A stretch of DNA of 64,000 bases, from NCBI GenBank assembly GCA_009773055.1, contig WOUW01000004.1:1-64000 (forward strand), given 5' to 3'. The translations under genes and the position numbers were made by a program. Positions 25,606-36,102 of this stretch are shown here, piece by piece. Numbering within the stretch: position 1 is the first letter of the stretch; each line of letters opens with the position of its first letter. The notes under the pieces were generated by a model. The model was not told the DNA's origin, did no database searches, and was given only the letters and a program-made list of their open reading frames with translations. This stretch comes from Paracoccaceae bacterium (GTDB taxonomy: Bacteria; Pseudomonadota; Alphaproteobacteria; Rhodobacterales; Rhodobacteraceae).

Positions 25606-26436
25606 ATGGCCCGCTCCCTTTCCCCCCGCCGCAAGCTGATCACCACCCTGTCCGCCTGGACCGTGGCCCTGATCATCTTCTTCCCCGTCCTCTGGATGAT
25701 CCTGACCAGTTTCAAGACCGAACCCAGCGCCGTCGCGATGCCGCCCCAGTTCCTGTCCGCCGACTGGACACTGGAAAACTACGTCGAAGTCTGGGCCCGG
25801 TCGGACTATCCGCGCTTCTTCTGGAACTCGGTGGTGATCTCGGTCGGCTCGACCCTCCTTGGTCTTGCCTTCGCTATACCCGCCGCCTGGGCGATGGCTT
25901 TCGTGCCGGGCAAGAAGACCAAGGACCTGCTGATGTGGATGCTGTCCACCAAGATGATGCCTGCGGTCGCGGTGATGATCCCGCTTTACCTTCTGTTCCT
26001 GAAGCTAGGCCTGATCGACACCAAGATCGGCCTGGTGATGGCGCTGATGCTGATGAACCTGCCGATCATCATCTGGATGCTGTATACCTACTTCAAGGAA
26101 ATCCCTGGGGAAATCCTCGAAGCAGCCCGGATGGACGGCGCGGGTCTCTGGAACGAGATCATCCATGTCCTGACCCCGATGGCGCTGCCCGGCATCGCCT
26201 CGACCATGCTTCTCAACATCATCCTCGCCTGGAACGAGGCGTTCTGGACCATCGTCCTGACGACGACCAAGGCGGCCCCCCTGTCGGCGTTCATCGCCAG
26301 CTTCTCGGCACCACAGGGCCTGTTTTACGCGAAACTCTCGGCGGCATCGGCCATGGCCATTCTGCCGATCCTGATCCTTGGCTGGTTCAGCCAGAAGCAA
26401 CTCGTCCGCGGCCTGACCTTTGGCGCGGTGAAGTGA
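25606..26436 (+). CDS. smoG: Polyol ABC transporter permease SmoG
   Basis: Second membrane subunit, MalG type. The 276-residue protein starts [20 protein letters not shown] (first membrane helix) and has [15 protein letters not shown], typical for this family, and the EAA loop [20 protein letters not shown] near residue 170. GGAGACATC precedes its ATG, and smoK starts 7 nt after it. With smoF it forms the transmembrane channel. Confidence 0.93.
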   Translation: MARSLSPRRKLITTLSAWTVALIIFFPVLWMILTSFKTEPSAVAMPPQFLSADWTLENYVEVWARSDYPRFFWNSVVISVGSTLLGLAFAIPAAWAMAFVPGKKTKDLLMWMLSTKMMPAVAVMIPLYLLFLKLGLIDTKIGLVMALMLMNLPIIIWMLYTYFKEIPGEILEAARMDGAGLWNEIIHVLTPMALPGIASTMLLNIILAWNEAFWTIVLTTTKAAPLSAFIASFSAPQGLFYAKLSAASAMAILPILILGWFSQKQLVRGLTFGAVK

Positions 26437-26443
26437 GGAAAAC

Positions 26444-27429
<986 letters not shown>

Positions 27430-27433
<4 letters not shown>

Positions 27434-28200
27434 GACTTGGCGGAAAGACTGCCCTCATCACCGGCGCTGCCCGCGGCATCGGGCTGGCCTTTGCCCGGTC
27501 CTATCTGGCCGAAGGCGCGGAAGTGGCGATTGCCGACATCAACCTTGAGGCCGCGAAGAAAGCCGTGGCAGAGCTTGGCCCCAAGGCCCATGCCATCGCA
27601 CTTGACGTCACCCGGCAAGACTCCATCGACGCCGCATTCGCCGAGGCCATTGGAAAGATGGGGAAACTTGACATCCTCATCAACAACGCCGCGCTGTTTT
27701 CGGCAGCGCCCATCGTGGAAATCACCCGGGCGGACTACGACAAGCTTTTTGCTGTCAACGTCGCCGGCACTCTGTTCTGCCAGCAGGCCGCCGCGCGACA
27801 CATGATCGCGCGCGGTCAGGGCGGGACGATCATCAACATGGCCAGCCAGGCGGGTCGGCGGGGCGAAGGTCTTGTAGCGGTCTATTGTGCGACCAAGGCT
27901 GCCGTGATCAGCCTGACCCAGTCGGCAGGCCTTGACCTGATCAAGCACGGGATCAACGTCAACGCCATCGCCCCGGGCGTGGTGGACGGCGAACACTGGG
28001 ACGGTGTGGATGCCTTCTTCGCCAAGTATGAAGGGAAGGCCCCTGGACAAAAGAAGCGCGAGGTCGGCGAGGCCGTCCCCTTCGGACGTATGGGCACCGC
28101 GGAAGACTTGGCCGGCATGGCGATCTTCCTCGCCACACCGGAAGCGAAATACATCGTCGCCCAATGCTTCGGCGTGGACGGCGGCAACTGGATGGCCTGA
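27430..28200 (+). CDS. smoS: Sorbitol dehydrogenase SmoS (SDR family)
   Basis: Oxidises D-glucitol to D-fructose (and related polyols) with NAD in the cytoplasm. The 256-residue short-chain dehydrogenase has [15 protein letters not shown] (nucleotide binding, about 12-26), DILINNAAL (NNA motif) and YCATKAAV (catalytic Tyr-x3-Lys at about 153/157). It resembles Rhodobacter sphaeroides SmoS in length and motif spelling. The start overlaps smoK; mtlK begins 2 nt after its stop. Confidence 0.92.
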
Positions 28201-28202
28201 GC

Positions 28203-29645
28203 ATGACACCGCAGCTTCCCGCCCCCCGCCTTCCGGCCTACGACCGCTCGAAACTTACCCCCGGCATCGTCCATATCGGGCTGGGGAATTTTCACCGCGC
28301 GCATATGGCCGTCTATCTCGACGACCTCTTCGCGATGGGCCTCGGTCACGACTGGGCGATCCTGGGGGCCGGGGTGCGCGAGGGCGACGCCCGGATGCGC
28401 GACGCCTTGAAAGCGCAGGATTGCCTGTCCACGGTGATCGAGCTGGACCCCAATGGCAAATCCGCGCGGCGGATCGGGTCGATGATCGACTTTCTGCCGG
28501 TAGAGGCCGACAATGCCGCGCTGATCGCGGCGATGGCGCGGCCGGAAATCCGCATCGTCAGCCTGACGGTGACGGAAGGCGGCTACTTCATCAACCCGTC
28601 GACCGGTGCCTTTGACCCCGCTCACCCCGAGATCGCGGCGGATGCCATGCACCCGCACCGCACCGCCTTTGGCGCGATCATCGCGGCGCTGAAGCAGCGG
28701 CGGGCGGCCGAGATTCCGCCGTTCACGGTGATGAGCTGCGACAACCTTCCCGGCAACGGCCATGTGACCAAGGCGGCTGTCATGGGCCTTGCCGCCATCA
28801 AGGACCCGGACCTCGCCCTTTGGATCGGCGAGAACGTCGCCTTCCCGAACGGTATGGTCGACCGGATCACTCCCGCCACCGGCCCGCGCGAACGGGCGAT
28901 GGCGGCGGCCTTCGGTCTGGGGGATGATCCTGTCCCCGTGACCTGCGAGCCGTTCCGGCAATGGGTGCTGGAGGACAATTTTCCCTCGGGCCGCCCGGCA
29001 TTCGAAAAGGTCGGCGTGACGCTGACACCGCATGTCCACAACTTCGAGATGATGAAGATCCGCATCCTGAACGGCGGGCACGCGACCATTGCCTATCCCG
29101 GTGGGCTGATGGATATCGAATACGTCCACGAAGCGATGGCGAACCCGCTGATCAAGGGCCTGCTCGACAAGATCGAGCTGCATGAAATCATTCCCTACAT
29201 CCCGCCGGTTCCCGATACCAACCTCGGCGACTACTACCGCATGATCGTAGACCGTTTCTCGAACCCCGAGATCGCCGATACCGAACGGCGGCTGTGCCTC
29301 GACGGTTCAAACCGCCAGCCCAAATTCATCGTCCCCTCGATCCGCGACGCGCTTGGGGCGGGCGGGTCGGTGGACGGCCTCGCGCTCGTTTCGGCGATGT
29401 GGTGCCGCTACTGCTACGGCGAAACCGACAGCGGCACCCCGATCCCGCCGAACGACCCGGACTGGGATCAGCTGGTTGCGCGGTCAAAGGCCGCAAAGGC
29501 GCGCCCGGCGGCTTGGCTGGAGATGACGGCAGTCTACGGCGATCTTGGGCAGAACCCGATCTTCGCCAGCGCGTTCGACCGGCACCTGACCCGGCTGTGG
29601 AGCCTTGGCACCCAACGTGTCCTGACCGAGTTCATCGGCGCGTGA
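28203..29645 (+). CDS. mtlK: Mannitol 2-dehydrogenase MtlK
   Basis: Oxidises mannitol to fructose (also arabitol, sorbitol). The 480-residue long-chain polyol dehydrogenase starts with an N-terminal Rossmann region (IVHIGLGNFHRAHMAVYLDD) and has the family catalytic signature K-x4-N-x2-H in MMKIRILNGGHATI, plus NGMVDRITPATG. The ATG at 28203 gives the typical N-terminus. It is the last gene of the operon here. The fructokinase and xylulokinase genes that accompany this operon in Rhodobacter sphaeroides (from memory) do not follow, so fructose must be phosphorylated by an enzyme encoded elsewhere. Confidence 0.95.
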   Translation: MTPQLPAPRLPAYDRSKLTPGIVHIGLGNFHRAHMAVYLDDLFAMGLGHDWAILGAGVREGDARMRDALKAQDCLSTVIELDPNGKSARRIGSMIDFLPVEADNAALIAAMARPEIRIVSLTVTEGGYFINPSTGAFDPAHPEIAADAMHPHRTAFGAIIAALKQRRAAEIPPFTVMSCDNLPGNGHVTKAAVMGLAAIKDPDLALWIGENVAFPNGMVDRITPATGPRERAMAAAFGLGDDPVPVTCEPFRQWVLEDNFPSGRPAFEKVGVTLTPHVHNFEMMKIRILNGGHATIAYPGGLMDIEYVHEAMANPLIKGLLDKIELHEIIPYIPPVPDTNLGDYYRMIVDRFSNPEIADTERRLCLDGSNRQPKFIVPSIRDALGAGGSVDGLALVSAMWCRYCYGETDSGTPIPPNDPDWDQLVARSKAAKARPAAWLEMTAVYGDLGQNPIFASAFDRHLTRLWSLGTQRVLTEFIGA

Positions 29646-29703
29646 TCCACGACGGCTGATCTACCCCGGTGGCGCCAAATCGCGTCGAGCGACCGCCACG
29701 ACT

Positions 29704-31227
29704 TCACGGAGATGGCGCATCCGGGACCGTTGGCGTCACCTGGAAATCGGGCACCACCCACAACTCGACCCGCCGGTTCAACTGACGGCCGATGGCGGTC
29801 TCGTCACAAGCCATCGGCAGCGCCTCGCCAAAGCCCTCGACCACCGGCATCTGCGCGGGCGACAGGTCCGGCGCGATCGCTGCAAGCTCTTGCGCCACCT
29901 TCGCCGCGCGGTCCACCGACAGCGCAAGGTTTGCCTCGGCAGCCCCCGACCCGTCCGAGAACCCCGCCAGCACCAGCCGTTCGTCGCGAAACTGTCCCGC
30001 CGCGATCAGTTGCGCGAGGTCCACCAGACTGTCCTGCGAGGCCGCATCCAGCGTCGATGACCCGTCCTCGAACCGGAAGGTGAACGACAACCGATCCGCC
30101 CCGTCCATGATCCCCGCCAGCCGCTTCAGATCGTCCAGCGTCACGTCCTCGCCCGCGCCCTGGATTGCGTTGATCAGCCGCAACCCGTCCGCCGTCATCG
30201 GCTGGCGCGAAGCCGATCGGTCGATGAACCCGGCCTTGGCGACAGCCTCGCCGGATGCGGGCGAGCGCAGGAACGACAAAAACTCGCGCGTCAGCAGCGG
30301 CAGACGACGCTTGGCGGCAAGCAGCATCACCGGCAGCGCCAACGGGTAATCCCCGGCCTTGATCGCCAGCGCATTGGGCAGAAGCGGAAAGCCGCAGCTG
30401 TCAGTCAAGGGCATCCGGCGGGCCGGAAGGATCGCCGACCTGCCGGTGATCGCGATGGCCCAGGGGTCCTTCGCCACTGCCTTGGTCAACGAGGCAAGGT
30501 CGGGATGCAGCACCCCCGCCGCCGGGGTTTGACCCAGCCGATCCGCCAGCGCCCGTTGCAGATCGGTGTCGGGCGCCAATGCGTGCAACACGATGGGCAT
30601 GTCCGGCCCGCCGATCGCGGCCCAGTTCGTCACCTCGCCCGTCAGCACGCGGGCAAGGTCGACCGTCGAGATCTCCGGCGTCGGATTGTCGGGCGCCACG
30701 ATGGCCACCAGCGCGTCCATCGCGACCGAATGACTGCCAAATCCCGGCTCGGACCGGAAGGCCAGCTTCAGATCGGCAGCCCCAACCAGGACCGCGGCTG
30801 TCGCGGCATCGGGGGACATCGGCTGGAATGTGATCTCGGCCAGATCCTTGCGGGTTTCGGGGTCCAGAATGCGGGCGGCAAGCGCGTTCTCCGGCGCGGC
30901 CTCGTAGATCAGACCGCGCGCTTCGGCGAAGGCCTGCATCAGGGCGGGCAACAGTGGGGCTGCATCCGGTGCGCCGACCACGCGGATCACGGCCTTCGGG
31001 GCAATCAGTTCGGGACAGGCCGGGCCTTCGCAGATCACCCCCTGACCGTCGACGGTCAGCGTGCCATAGGCAGTGTCGATCCGGTAGAACTCGCCGTCAA
31101 AGCCCTGCAGCGTGCCAGACAGCACGATGCCACCCTCGCGAGCGACCAGGGTCACGTCCTGGGCGGCGGCGGACACACCAACCATCACCGCGACGCATAG
31201 CGCCGCCAGCCCTGCCTTCACACCCAT
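29704..31227 (-). CDS. PstS-like / OmpA-domain fusion protein
   Basis: An exported fusion of a phosphate-binding-protein-like domain with an OmpA peptidoglycan-binding domain. The 507 residues begin with a signal peptide (LAALCVAVMVGVSAAAQ). Residues about 75-340 resemble PstS (LARVLTGEVTNWAAIGG, AITGRSAILPAR, LPVMLLAAKRRLPL, TREFLSFLRSPA). Residues about 385-500 are OmpA-like (SFTFRFEDGSSTLDAAS, LVLAGFSDGSGAAEANLALS). Homologues with this fusion are known in Rhodobacteraceae. It could sense or store a ligand at the cell wall; no transporter genes are near. It stands alone between mtlK and an unknown gene. Confidence 0.8.
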   Translation of the reverse strand: MGVKAGLAALCVAVMVGVSAAAQDVTLVAREGGIVLSGTLQGFDGEFYRIDTAYGTLTVDGQGVICEGPACPELIAPKAVIRVVGAPDAAPLLPALMQAFAEARGLIYEAAPENALAARILDPETRKDLAEITFQPMSPDAATAAVLVGAADLKLAFRSEPGFGSHSVAMDALVAIVAPDNPTPEISTVDLARVLTGEVTNWAAIGGPDMPIVLHALAPDTDLQRALADRLGQTPAAGVLHPDLASLTKAVAKDPWAIAITGRSAILPARRMPLTDSCGFPLLPNALAIKAGDYPLALPVMLLAAKRRLPLLTREFLSFLRSPASGEAVAKAGFIDRSASRQPMTADGLRLINAIQGAGEDVTLDDLKRLAGIMDGADRLSFTFRFEDGSSTLDAASQDSLVDLAQLIAAGQFRDERLVLAGFSDGSGAAEANLALSVDRAAKVAQELAAIAPDLSPAQMPVVEGFGEALPMACDETAIGRQLNRRVELWVVPDFQVTPTVPDAPSP

Positions 31228-31245
31228 CGACCGCCAATCCGGACC

Positions 31246-32160
31246 TTACTTCGGGGCGGCGAGTGTCAGGGCAGCGCCAAGATTCTTCAACAGCAGAATG
31301 TCACCTGCGGTCCCGCACAGCGGAACTGCCACAGCCTGCTCTTCAACCCTGGTAACGCCGCCGACAGAGTAGATGGTTTCGACCCGCAGGGTGCGCCCGC
31401 ACGAGGCGGGAGTGATCCGCAGCTCGCCCGTCAATGTGGCCTTGCCAAGTCCCTTGCCGGCAACCGAATAGACGCGGGCCATCAGCGGCGACTGCACATC
31501 CGGCGATCCAAGTGCCATCACGCGCGGATCGGATCCGCTGATCGCGGGCGCGGTCCCGATCAGAACCTTTTCCCCGTCGGTGACCCGAAGCTCCACCTCG
31601 GCCGGCCATTCCCACATGATCGCATAGCGGGAATAGTCGGTCACATCCGGCACGGCGACGCGGCCCAGAACCAGCCGCGCGTCGGCCAGATAGACCGCGA
31701 CGGTCGCATCGGATTTCAGGGCCGGAAACAGGACTGTGGCCACGCCATTGGACCGGGTCCGCGTCGCGAAAGACAGGCCTGAATGCCGCACGACAATGCG
31801 TTCGTCCCGGTTGCAGGGGGCGGTCAGCGCCAGATGGATCATCGCGCCGGTCACAGCGGTCAACTGCATCGAGGGAACGCAGTGATCGCCCTGAGCAGCC
31901 GACATCGTGGCCGCGACCGATGTGATCCCGACAAGATCGTCCAGGGCGTCGCCGGGCGACACGCTAAGCGAGGCGGAAACCGGCACGGCGCTGGCGGCAG
32001 GCAGTGACGCAGGGGCTAGCTCGGTCTCAGCGCGCTGCGCTTCCGTCACTAGAACTGACGGCTGGGCCGATTGTCCCTTCAGGCTTTCCGCCGTGTGCGC
32101 AGCCGCAATCGCGACTGCAACAGCAGCGAAGATCCGAAGAGCCTTTTTTCCCCAAAGCAT
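31246..32160 (-). CDS. Exported protein of unknown function
   Basis: I do not recognise the family. The 304-residue product has an N-terminal hydrophobic stretch (LRIFAAVAVAIAAAHTAESL) that can serve as a signal peptide or anchor, then an Ala/Val-rich linker and a beta-rich domain that contains four cysteines (in DHCVPSMQL, TAPCNRDER, ASCGRTLRV, VPLCGTAG), enough for two disulfides in the periplasm. The ATG at 32160 is preferred; a GTG at 32187 is the alternative. It lies 18 nt before the PstS-OmpA gene, so they may be co-transcribed. It is separated from secA by that gene's terminator. Confidence 0.65.
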   Translation of the reverse strand: MLWGKKALRIFAAVAVAIAAAHTAESLKGQSAQPSVLVTEAQRAETELAPASLPAASAVPVSASLSVSPGDALDDLVGITSVAATMSAAQGDHCVPSMQLTAVTGAMIHLALTAPCNRDERIVVRHSGLSFATRTRSNGVATVLFPALKSDATVAVYLADARLVLGRVAVPDVTDYSRYAIMWEWPAEVELRVTDGEKVLIGTAPAISGSDPRVMALGSPDVQSPLMARVYSVAGKGLGKATLTGELRITPASCGRTLRVETIYSVGGVTRVEEQAVAVPLCGTAGDILLLKNLGAALTLAAPK

Positions 32161-32265
32161 GGCAGTGCCCCGGCGCGAGAATCGCACCGTTTACGGCTAG
32201 GGGCCAATCGGGGCGGAGAAATGGCATTAATTGGGTGGGCTTACGGTATGCTTGGAAAAGGCCAT

Positions 32266-32292
32266 AAAAACGCCGCGTCTCACGACGCGGCG
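32266..32292 (-). terminator. Intrinsic terminator of secA
   Basis: On the minus strand a perfect 9-bp stem (CGCCGCGTC / GACGCGGCG on the plus strand, 32271-32279 and 32284-32292, 4-nt loop) is followed by five T residues (plus-strand A at 32266-32270). It lies 26 nt after the secA stop and is the clearest Rho-independent terminator in the window. Confidence 0.85.
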
Positions 32293-32317
32293 CCCAGATT
32301 TCCCACGCCGTAGTCCG

Positions 32318-35050
32318 TCAGACGATGCGGCCGTGGCAATGCTTGAACTTTTCGCCCGACCCGCAGGGACAGGCGTCATTGCGGCCTGGATTGCCCCAGG
32401 TCGAAGGGTCGGCTTCGTCGAACCCTGCCAGCCGGGTTGCAGCCTCGACCACCGGAGCCGCAGCGGCAACCGCCGTCGCCGGGGCAGCAGCCGCAGCGGC
32501 CTCTACCACCTGCGGAGCCTGAGCCGCGGCCTGCATCTGCCGCATCATGGCTTCCTGCTCTTCCTTGGTGACCGGCCGGATGCGGGACAACTGCTGGGTG
32601 GTCTGCTCGCGCAGCGAATTCAGAAGACCCTCGAACAGCTGGAAGGCTTCGGTCTTGTATTCGTTCAGCGGATCGCGCTGCGCATAGCCGCGGAAGTTGA
32701 CCACAGACCGCAGGTGTTCCAGCCGCAGTAGATGTTCGCGCCATTTGCTGTCGATGGACTGCAAAAGGACCTGCTTCTCGATATTCTGCATGGTGCTTTC
32801 GCCAAAAGCTGCGGTCTTTTCGGCCATCAGCTTGTCCGAAGCCTCGACGATCCGGTCGTAAACGCCGGCTTGGTCAACACCTTCTTCTGCGGCCCAGTCG
32901 GCAATCGGCAGATCAAGGTTCAGCATGTCGCGGCAGGCAGTCGCAAGGCCCTCGGTATCCCATGCGTCCGGGTAGGACTTGGGTGGCATGTTCAGATCGA
33001 CCAGATCCTCGATCACCTGATGGCGCATGTCGGCAGCCACATCGGCGACGTGGTCGGCTTGCATGATTTCCATCCGCTGCGAGAAGATCGCCTTGCGTTG
33101 ATCGTTCATCACGTCGTCGAACTTCAACAACTGCTTGCGGATGTCGAAGTTACGGCCTTCGACCTTGGCTTGCGCCTTTTCCAGACTCTTGTTGACCCAG
33201 GGGTGAACGATGGATTCACCTTCCTGCATCCCCAGCGTCGACAGGATCTTGTCCAGCCGCTCCGACCCAAAGATTCGCATCAGGTCGTCTTCCAGTGACA
33301 GGAAGAACGCCGACCGCCCCGGGTCGCCCTGACGGCCAGACCGACCGCGCAGCTGGTTGTCGATCCGGCGGCTTTCGTGGCGTTCGGTGCCCAGGACAAA
33401 TAGGCCCCCGGCAGCCTTGACCGCCTCTTCTTCGTCGATATGCTCGGCTTCGATCCGGGCGCGGATGGCGACGTGGTCGCCTTCCGGGTCGGCGGCGATG
33501 GCCTCCATCACCTTGAACTCGACGTTGCCGCCCAGCTTGATGTCGGTGCCCCGGCCCGCCATGTTCGTCGCGATGGTGACCGACCCAAGCTTGCCCGCGT
33601 CGGCGACGATCTTCGCTTCCTGTTCATGCTGCCGCGCGTTCAGCACATTGTGCGCGATGCCCGCCCCTTGCAGCAGCGCCGAAAGCTGTTCCGATTTCTC
33701 GATGGACGTGGTCCCGACCAGGATCGGCTGACCCTTCTCGTTCGCCTCCTTGATCGCTTTCAGGATGCCGTCATACTTTTCCCGTGCCGAACGGAAGACC
33801 TGGTCATGCTCGTCGATACGAGCGACCACCCGGTTGGTCGGAACTTCGACCACGCCCAGCCCGTAGATCTCGCGGAATTCCTCGGCCTCGGTCGCTGCCG
33901 TGCCGGTCATCCCGCCAAGCTTTTCGTAGAGCCGGAAGTAGTTCTGGAAGGTGACGCTGGCGTAGGTCACGTTCTCGGGCTTGATCTGGACGCCTTCCTT
34001 GGCCTCGATGGCCTGGTGGAGGCCGTCTGACAGTCGCCGCCCCTTCATCATCCGCCCGGTGAATTCGTCGATCAGCATCACCTCGCCGTCGCGGACGATG
34101 TACTGCTGGTCCTTGAAGAACAGCTTGTGCGCCCGCAGCGCCTGGTTGACGTGGTGCACGATGGAGGTGCTCTCCGCCTCGTACAGGTTCTGCCCTTCCG
34201 GCAGGATGCCCGCCTTGCGCAACAGATCCTCGATCGCATCGTTGCCCTCTTCTGTGAGCGTCACGTTGCGCGCCTTTTCGTCCAGCTTGTAGTGATCCTC
34301 GGCCAGAGCCGGGATCACCGCATCGACCGCCTCGTAAAGCTTGCTGCGGTCCTGGCTTGGCCCCGAGATGATCAGCGGCGTCCGCGCCTCGTCGATCAGG
34401 ATACTGTCCACCTCGTCGACGATGGCATAGTAGTGCCCGCGCTGCGCCATTTCCTCCAGCGACGACTTCATGTTGTCGCGCAGGTAATCGAAGCCAAGCT
34501 CGTTGTTTGTCGCATAGGTGATGTCGGCCCGGTAGGCCGCCAGCTTTTCCGCATCCGGCTGGTGCGAATAGACGACACCCGTCGTCAGCCCCAGCGCGGC
34601 ATAGACCTTGCCCATCCATTCCGCGTCGCGCTTGGCCAGATAGTCGTTGACCGTGACGACATGCACGCCCCGACCCGTCAGCGCGTTCAGATAGGCGGCA
34701 AAGGTTGCGACCAGCGTCTTGCCCTCGCCCGTCTTCATCTCCGAAATGTTGCCCTGATGCAGGAACATCCCGCCCTTCAGCTGCACATCGAAGGCCCGCA
34801 GGCCCAATGCGCGCCGTGCGGCCTCGCGGCAGTTGGCAAAGGCTTCCGGCAGGATCGCATCCAGGGTTTCGCCGCCCTCTTGCACCCGCTTCTGGAACTC
34901 GCGCGTCTTGGCGATGATGCCCTCGTCGGTCAGCGCCTGGAACTGCGGTTCCAGCGCGTTGATCTCGACCACCACCGGGCGGACGGACTTTACCTTGCGG
35001 TCGTTCGGAGTCCCGAACATCTTCCGCGCAATCGATCCAAGTCCCAGCAT
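32318..35050 (-). CDS. secA: Preprotein translocase ATPase SecA
   Basis: Drives post-translational export through SecYEG. The 910-residue protein has NBD1 Walker [16 protein letters not shown] (about 98-112), Walker [17 protein letters not shown], the NBD2 segment [18 protein letters not shown], the helical scaffold, an Ala-rich linker (about 830-880), and the SecB/zinc tail [14 protein letters not shown]. The ATG at 35050 follows GGGAGAAAAC and begins [18 protein letters not shown], the normal SecA N-terminus; an upstream in-frame ATG at 35116 lacks such support. Divergent to the parvulin gene. Confidence 0.97.
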   Translation of the reverse strand: MLGLGSIARKMFGTPNDRKVKSVRPVVVEINALEPQFQALTDEGIIAKTREFQKRVQEGGETLDAILPEAFANCREAARRALGLRAFDVQLKGGMFLHQGNISEMKTGEGKTLVATFAAYLNALTGRGVHVVTVNDYLAKRDAEWMGKVYAALGLTTGVVYSHQPDAEKLAAYRADITYATNNELGFDYLRDNMKSSLEEMAQRGHYYAIVDEVDSILIDEARTPLIISGPSQDRSKLYEAVDAVIPALAEDHYKLDEKARNVTLTEEGNDAIEDLLRKAGILPEGQNLYEAESTSIVHHVNQALRAHKLFFKDQQYIVRDGEVMLIDEFTGRMMKGRRLSDGLHQAIEAKEGVQIKPENVTYASVTFQNYFRLYEKLGGMTGTAATEAEEFREIYGLGVVEVPTNRVVARIDEHDQVFRSAREKYDGILKAIKEANEKGQPILVGTTSIEKSEQLSALLQGAGIAHNVLNARQHEQEAKIVADAGKLGSVTIATNMAGRGTDIKLGGNVEFKVMEAIAADPEGDHVAIRARIEAEHIDEEEAVKAAGGLFVLGTERHESRRIDNQLRGRSGRQGDPGRSAFFLSLEDDLMRIFGSERLDKILSTLGMQEGESIVHPWVNKSLEKAQAKVEGRNFDIRKQLLKFDDVMNDQRKAIFSQRMEIMQADHVADVAADMRHQVIEDLVDLNMPPKSYPDAWDTEGLATACRDMLNLDLPIADWAAEEGVDQAGVYDRIVEASDKLMAEKTAAFGESTMQNIEKQVLLQSIDSKWREHLLRLEHLRSVVNFRGYAQRDPLNEYKTEAFQLFEGLLNSLREQTTQQLSRIRPVTKEEQEAMMRQMQAAAQAPQVVEAAAAAAPATAVAAAAPVVEAATRLAGFDEADPSTWGNPGRNDACPCGSGEKFKHCHGRIV

Positions 35051-35170
35051 GTTTTCTCCCAACGGGGCGGCTTCTGACAGCATCGTGTGGCCCTTGGACT
35101 TGCCCGGCCCCGACACCTTCCCTAGAAGAGCAAAGGATGACCGGACGGCCCCGTTCCACGCGACTGTCGC

Positions 35171-35199
35171 GATGTAAGGGGAAGGCCCGGGATAGTCAA
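35171..35199 (-). promoter_or_regulatory. Candidate secA promoter
   Basis: On the minus strand TTGACT (35199-35194), 17 nt, TACATC (35176-35171). The -35 is strong, the -10 moderate. It lies in the 188-nt divergent gap to the parvulin gene and leaves a leader of about 115 nt before the SecA ATG. Confidence 0.5.
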
Positions 35200-35238
35200 C
35201 TTAAGCAGGCGGTTCGCGCCGATCAGGAGATGGTGAAA

Positions 35239-36081
35239 ATGACGAAACGTTCGGGCCTCTGGTCTGCCCTTTCCCTCGTGGCGGCTCTGTCCGGCCCCGC
35301 CTTCGCCGAAGGGGAAACTGCGGATACCGTTGTCGCGACCGTCAACGGCGTGACCATCACTCTTGGCCACATGATCGCCTTGCGCGAAACGTTGCCCGCA
35401 GAATACCAGTCGCTGCCCGACGATGTCCTCTTCAAGGGTATCTACGAACAGCTGATCCAGCAGGAAGTCCTGGCCCAGTCGATCCCAGACCTGTCGCCAC
35501 GGGCGCTTGCAACCATCGACAACGACAAGCGGGGCCTTGTTTCCGGCATCGCCATCGAGGGGATCGTCAAGGAAGCGGTCACCGACGCAGCCCTGCAGGC
35601 GGCCTACGACGCCCGTTTCAAGGACGCAAAGCCGCAGACTGAATACAACGCCGCCCATATCCTCGTCGCGACCAAGGAAGAAGCTGACAAGCTGAAGGCC
35701 GACCTCGCCGGCGGCGCGGACTTTGCCGAACTGGCCAAGGCCAATTCGACCGATACCGGGTCGGGCGCGAATGGCGGCGATCTTGGCTGGTTCGGGCTTG
35801 GCATGATGGTCAAACCCTTTGAAGAGGCGGTTGTCGCGGCCAAGGTCGGCGAGGTTACCGGCCCGGTGCAAAGCGATTTCGGCTTCCACCTGATCCTGGT
35901 CAAGGAAACCCGCGTGGCCGACAAGCCGACACTGGACCAGCTGCGCGACGAACTCGCCTCCGAGGTCGAAAACGCCGCGATCAACGCGAAAATCGGGGAA
36001 CTGACCAAGGGCGCCAAGGTCACGCGCGACGGCGAAGCCCTGGATCCAGCGCTACTGAAGAATGCCGGCTTGATCGACTGA
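35239..36081 (+). CDS. Periplasmic parvulin-type peptidyl-prolyl isomerase
   Basis: A PpiC/SurA-like folding factor for exported proteins. The 280-residue protein has a signal peptide (LWSALSLVAALSGPAFA), an N-terminal chaperone-like region (about 25-130) and a parvulin domain (about 135-225): AAHILVATKEEADKLKADLA, FAELAKANSTDTGSGANGGD, LGWFGLGMMVKPFEEAV. The ATG at 35239 is 9 nt behind the AGGAG; the ATG at 35230 is too close to it. Pairing with secA and argJ is a familiar Rhodobacterales neighbourhood, but no functional link with argJ is evident. Confidence 0.9.
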   Translation: MTKRSGLWSALSLVAALSGPAFAEGETADTVVATVNGVTITLGHMIALRETLPAEYQSLPDDVLFKGIYEQLIQQEVLAQSIPDLSPRALATIDNDKRGLVSGIAIEGIVKEAVTDAALQAAYDARFKDAKPQTEYNAAHILVATKEEADKLKADLAGGADFAELAKANSTDTGSGANGGDLGWFGLGMMVKPFEEAVVAAKVGEVTGPVQSDFGFHLILVKETRVADKPTLDQLRDELASEVENAAINAKIGELTKGAKVTRDGEALDPALLKNAGLID

Positions 36082-36102
36082 CATCCGAAGGGGGAACGGA
36101 AC

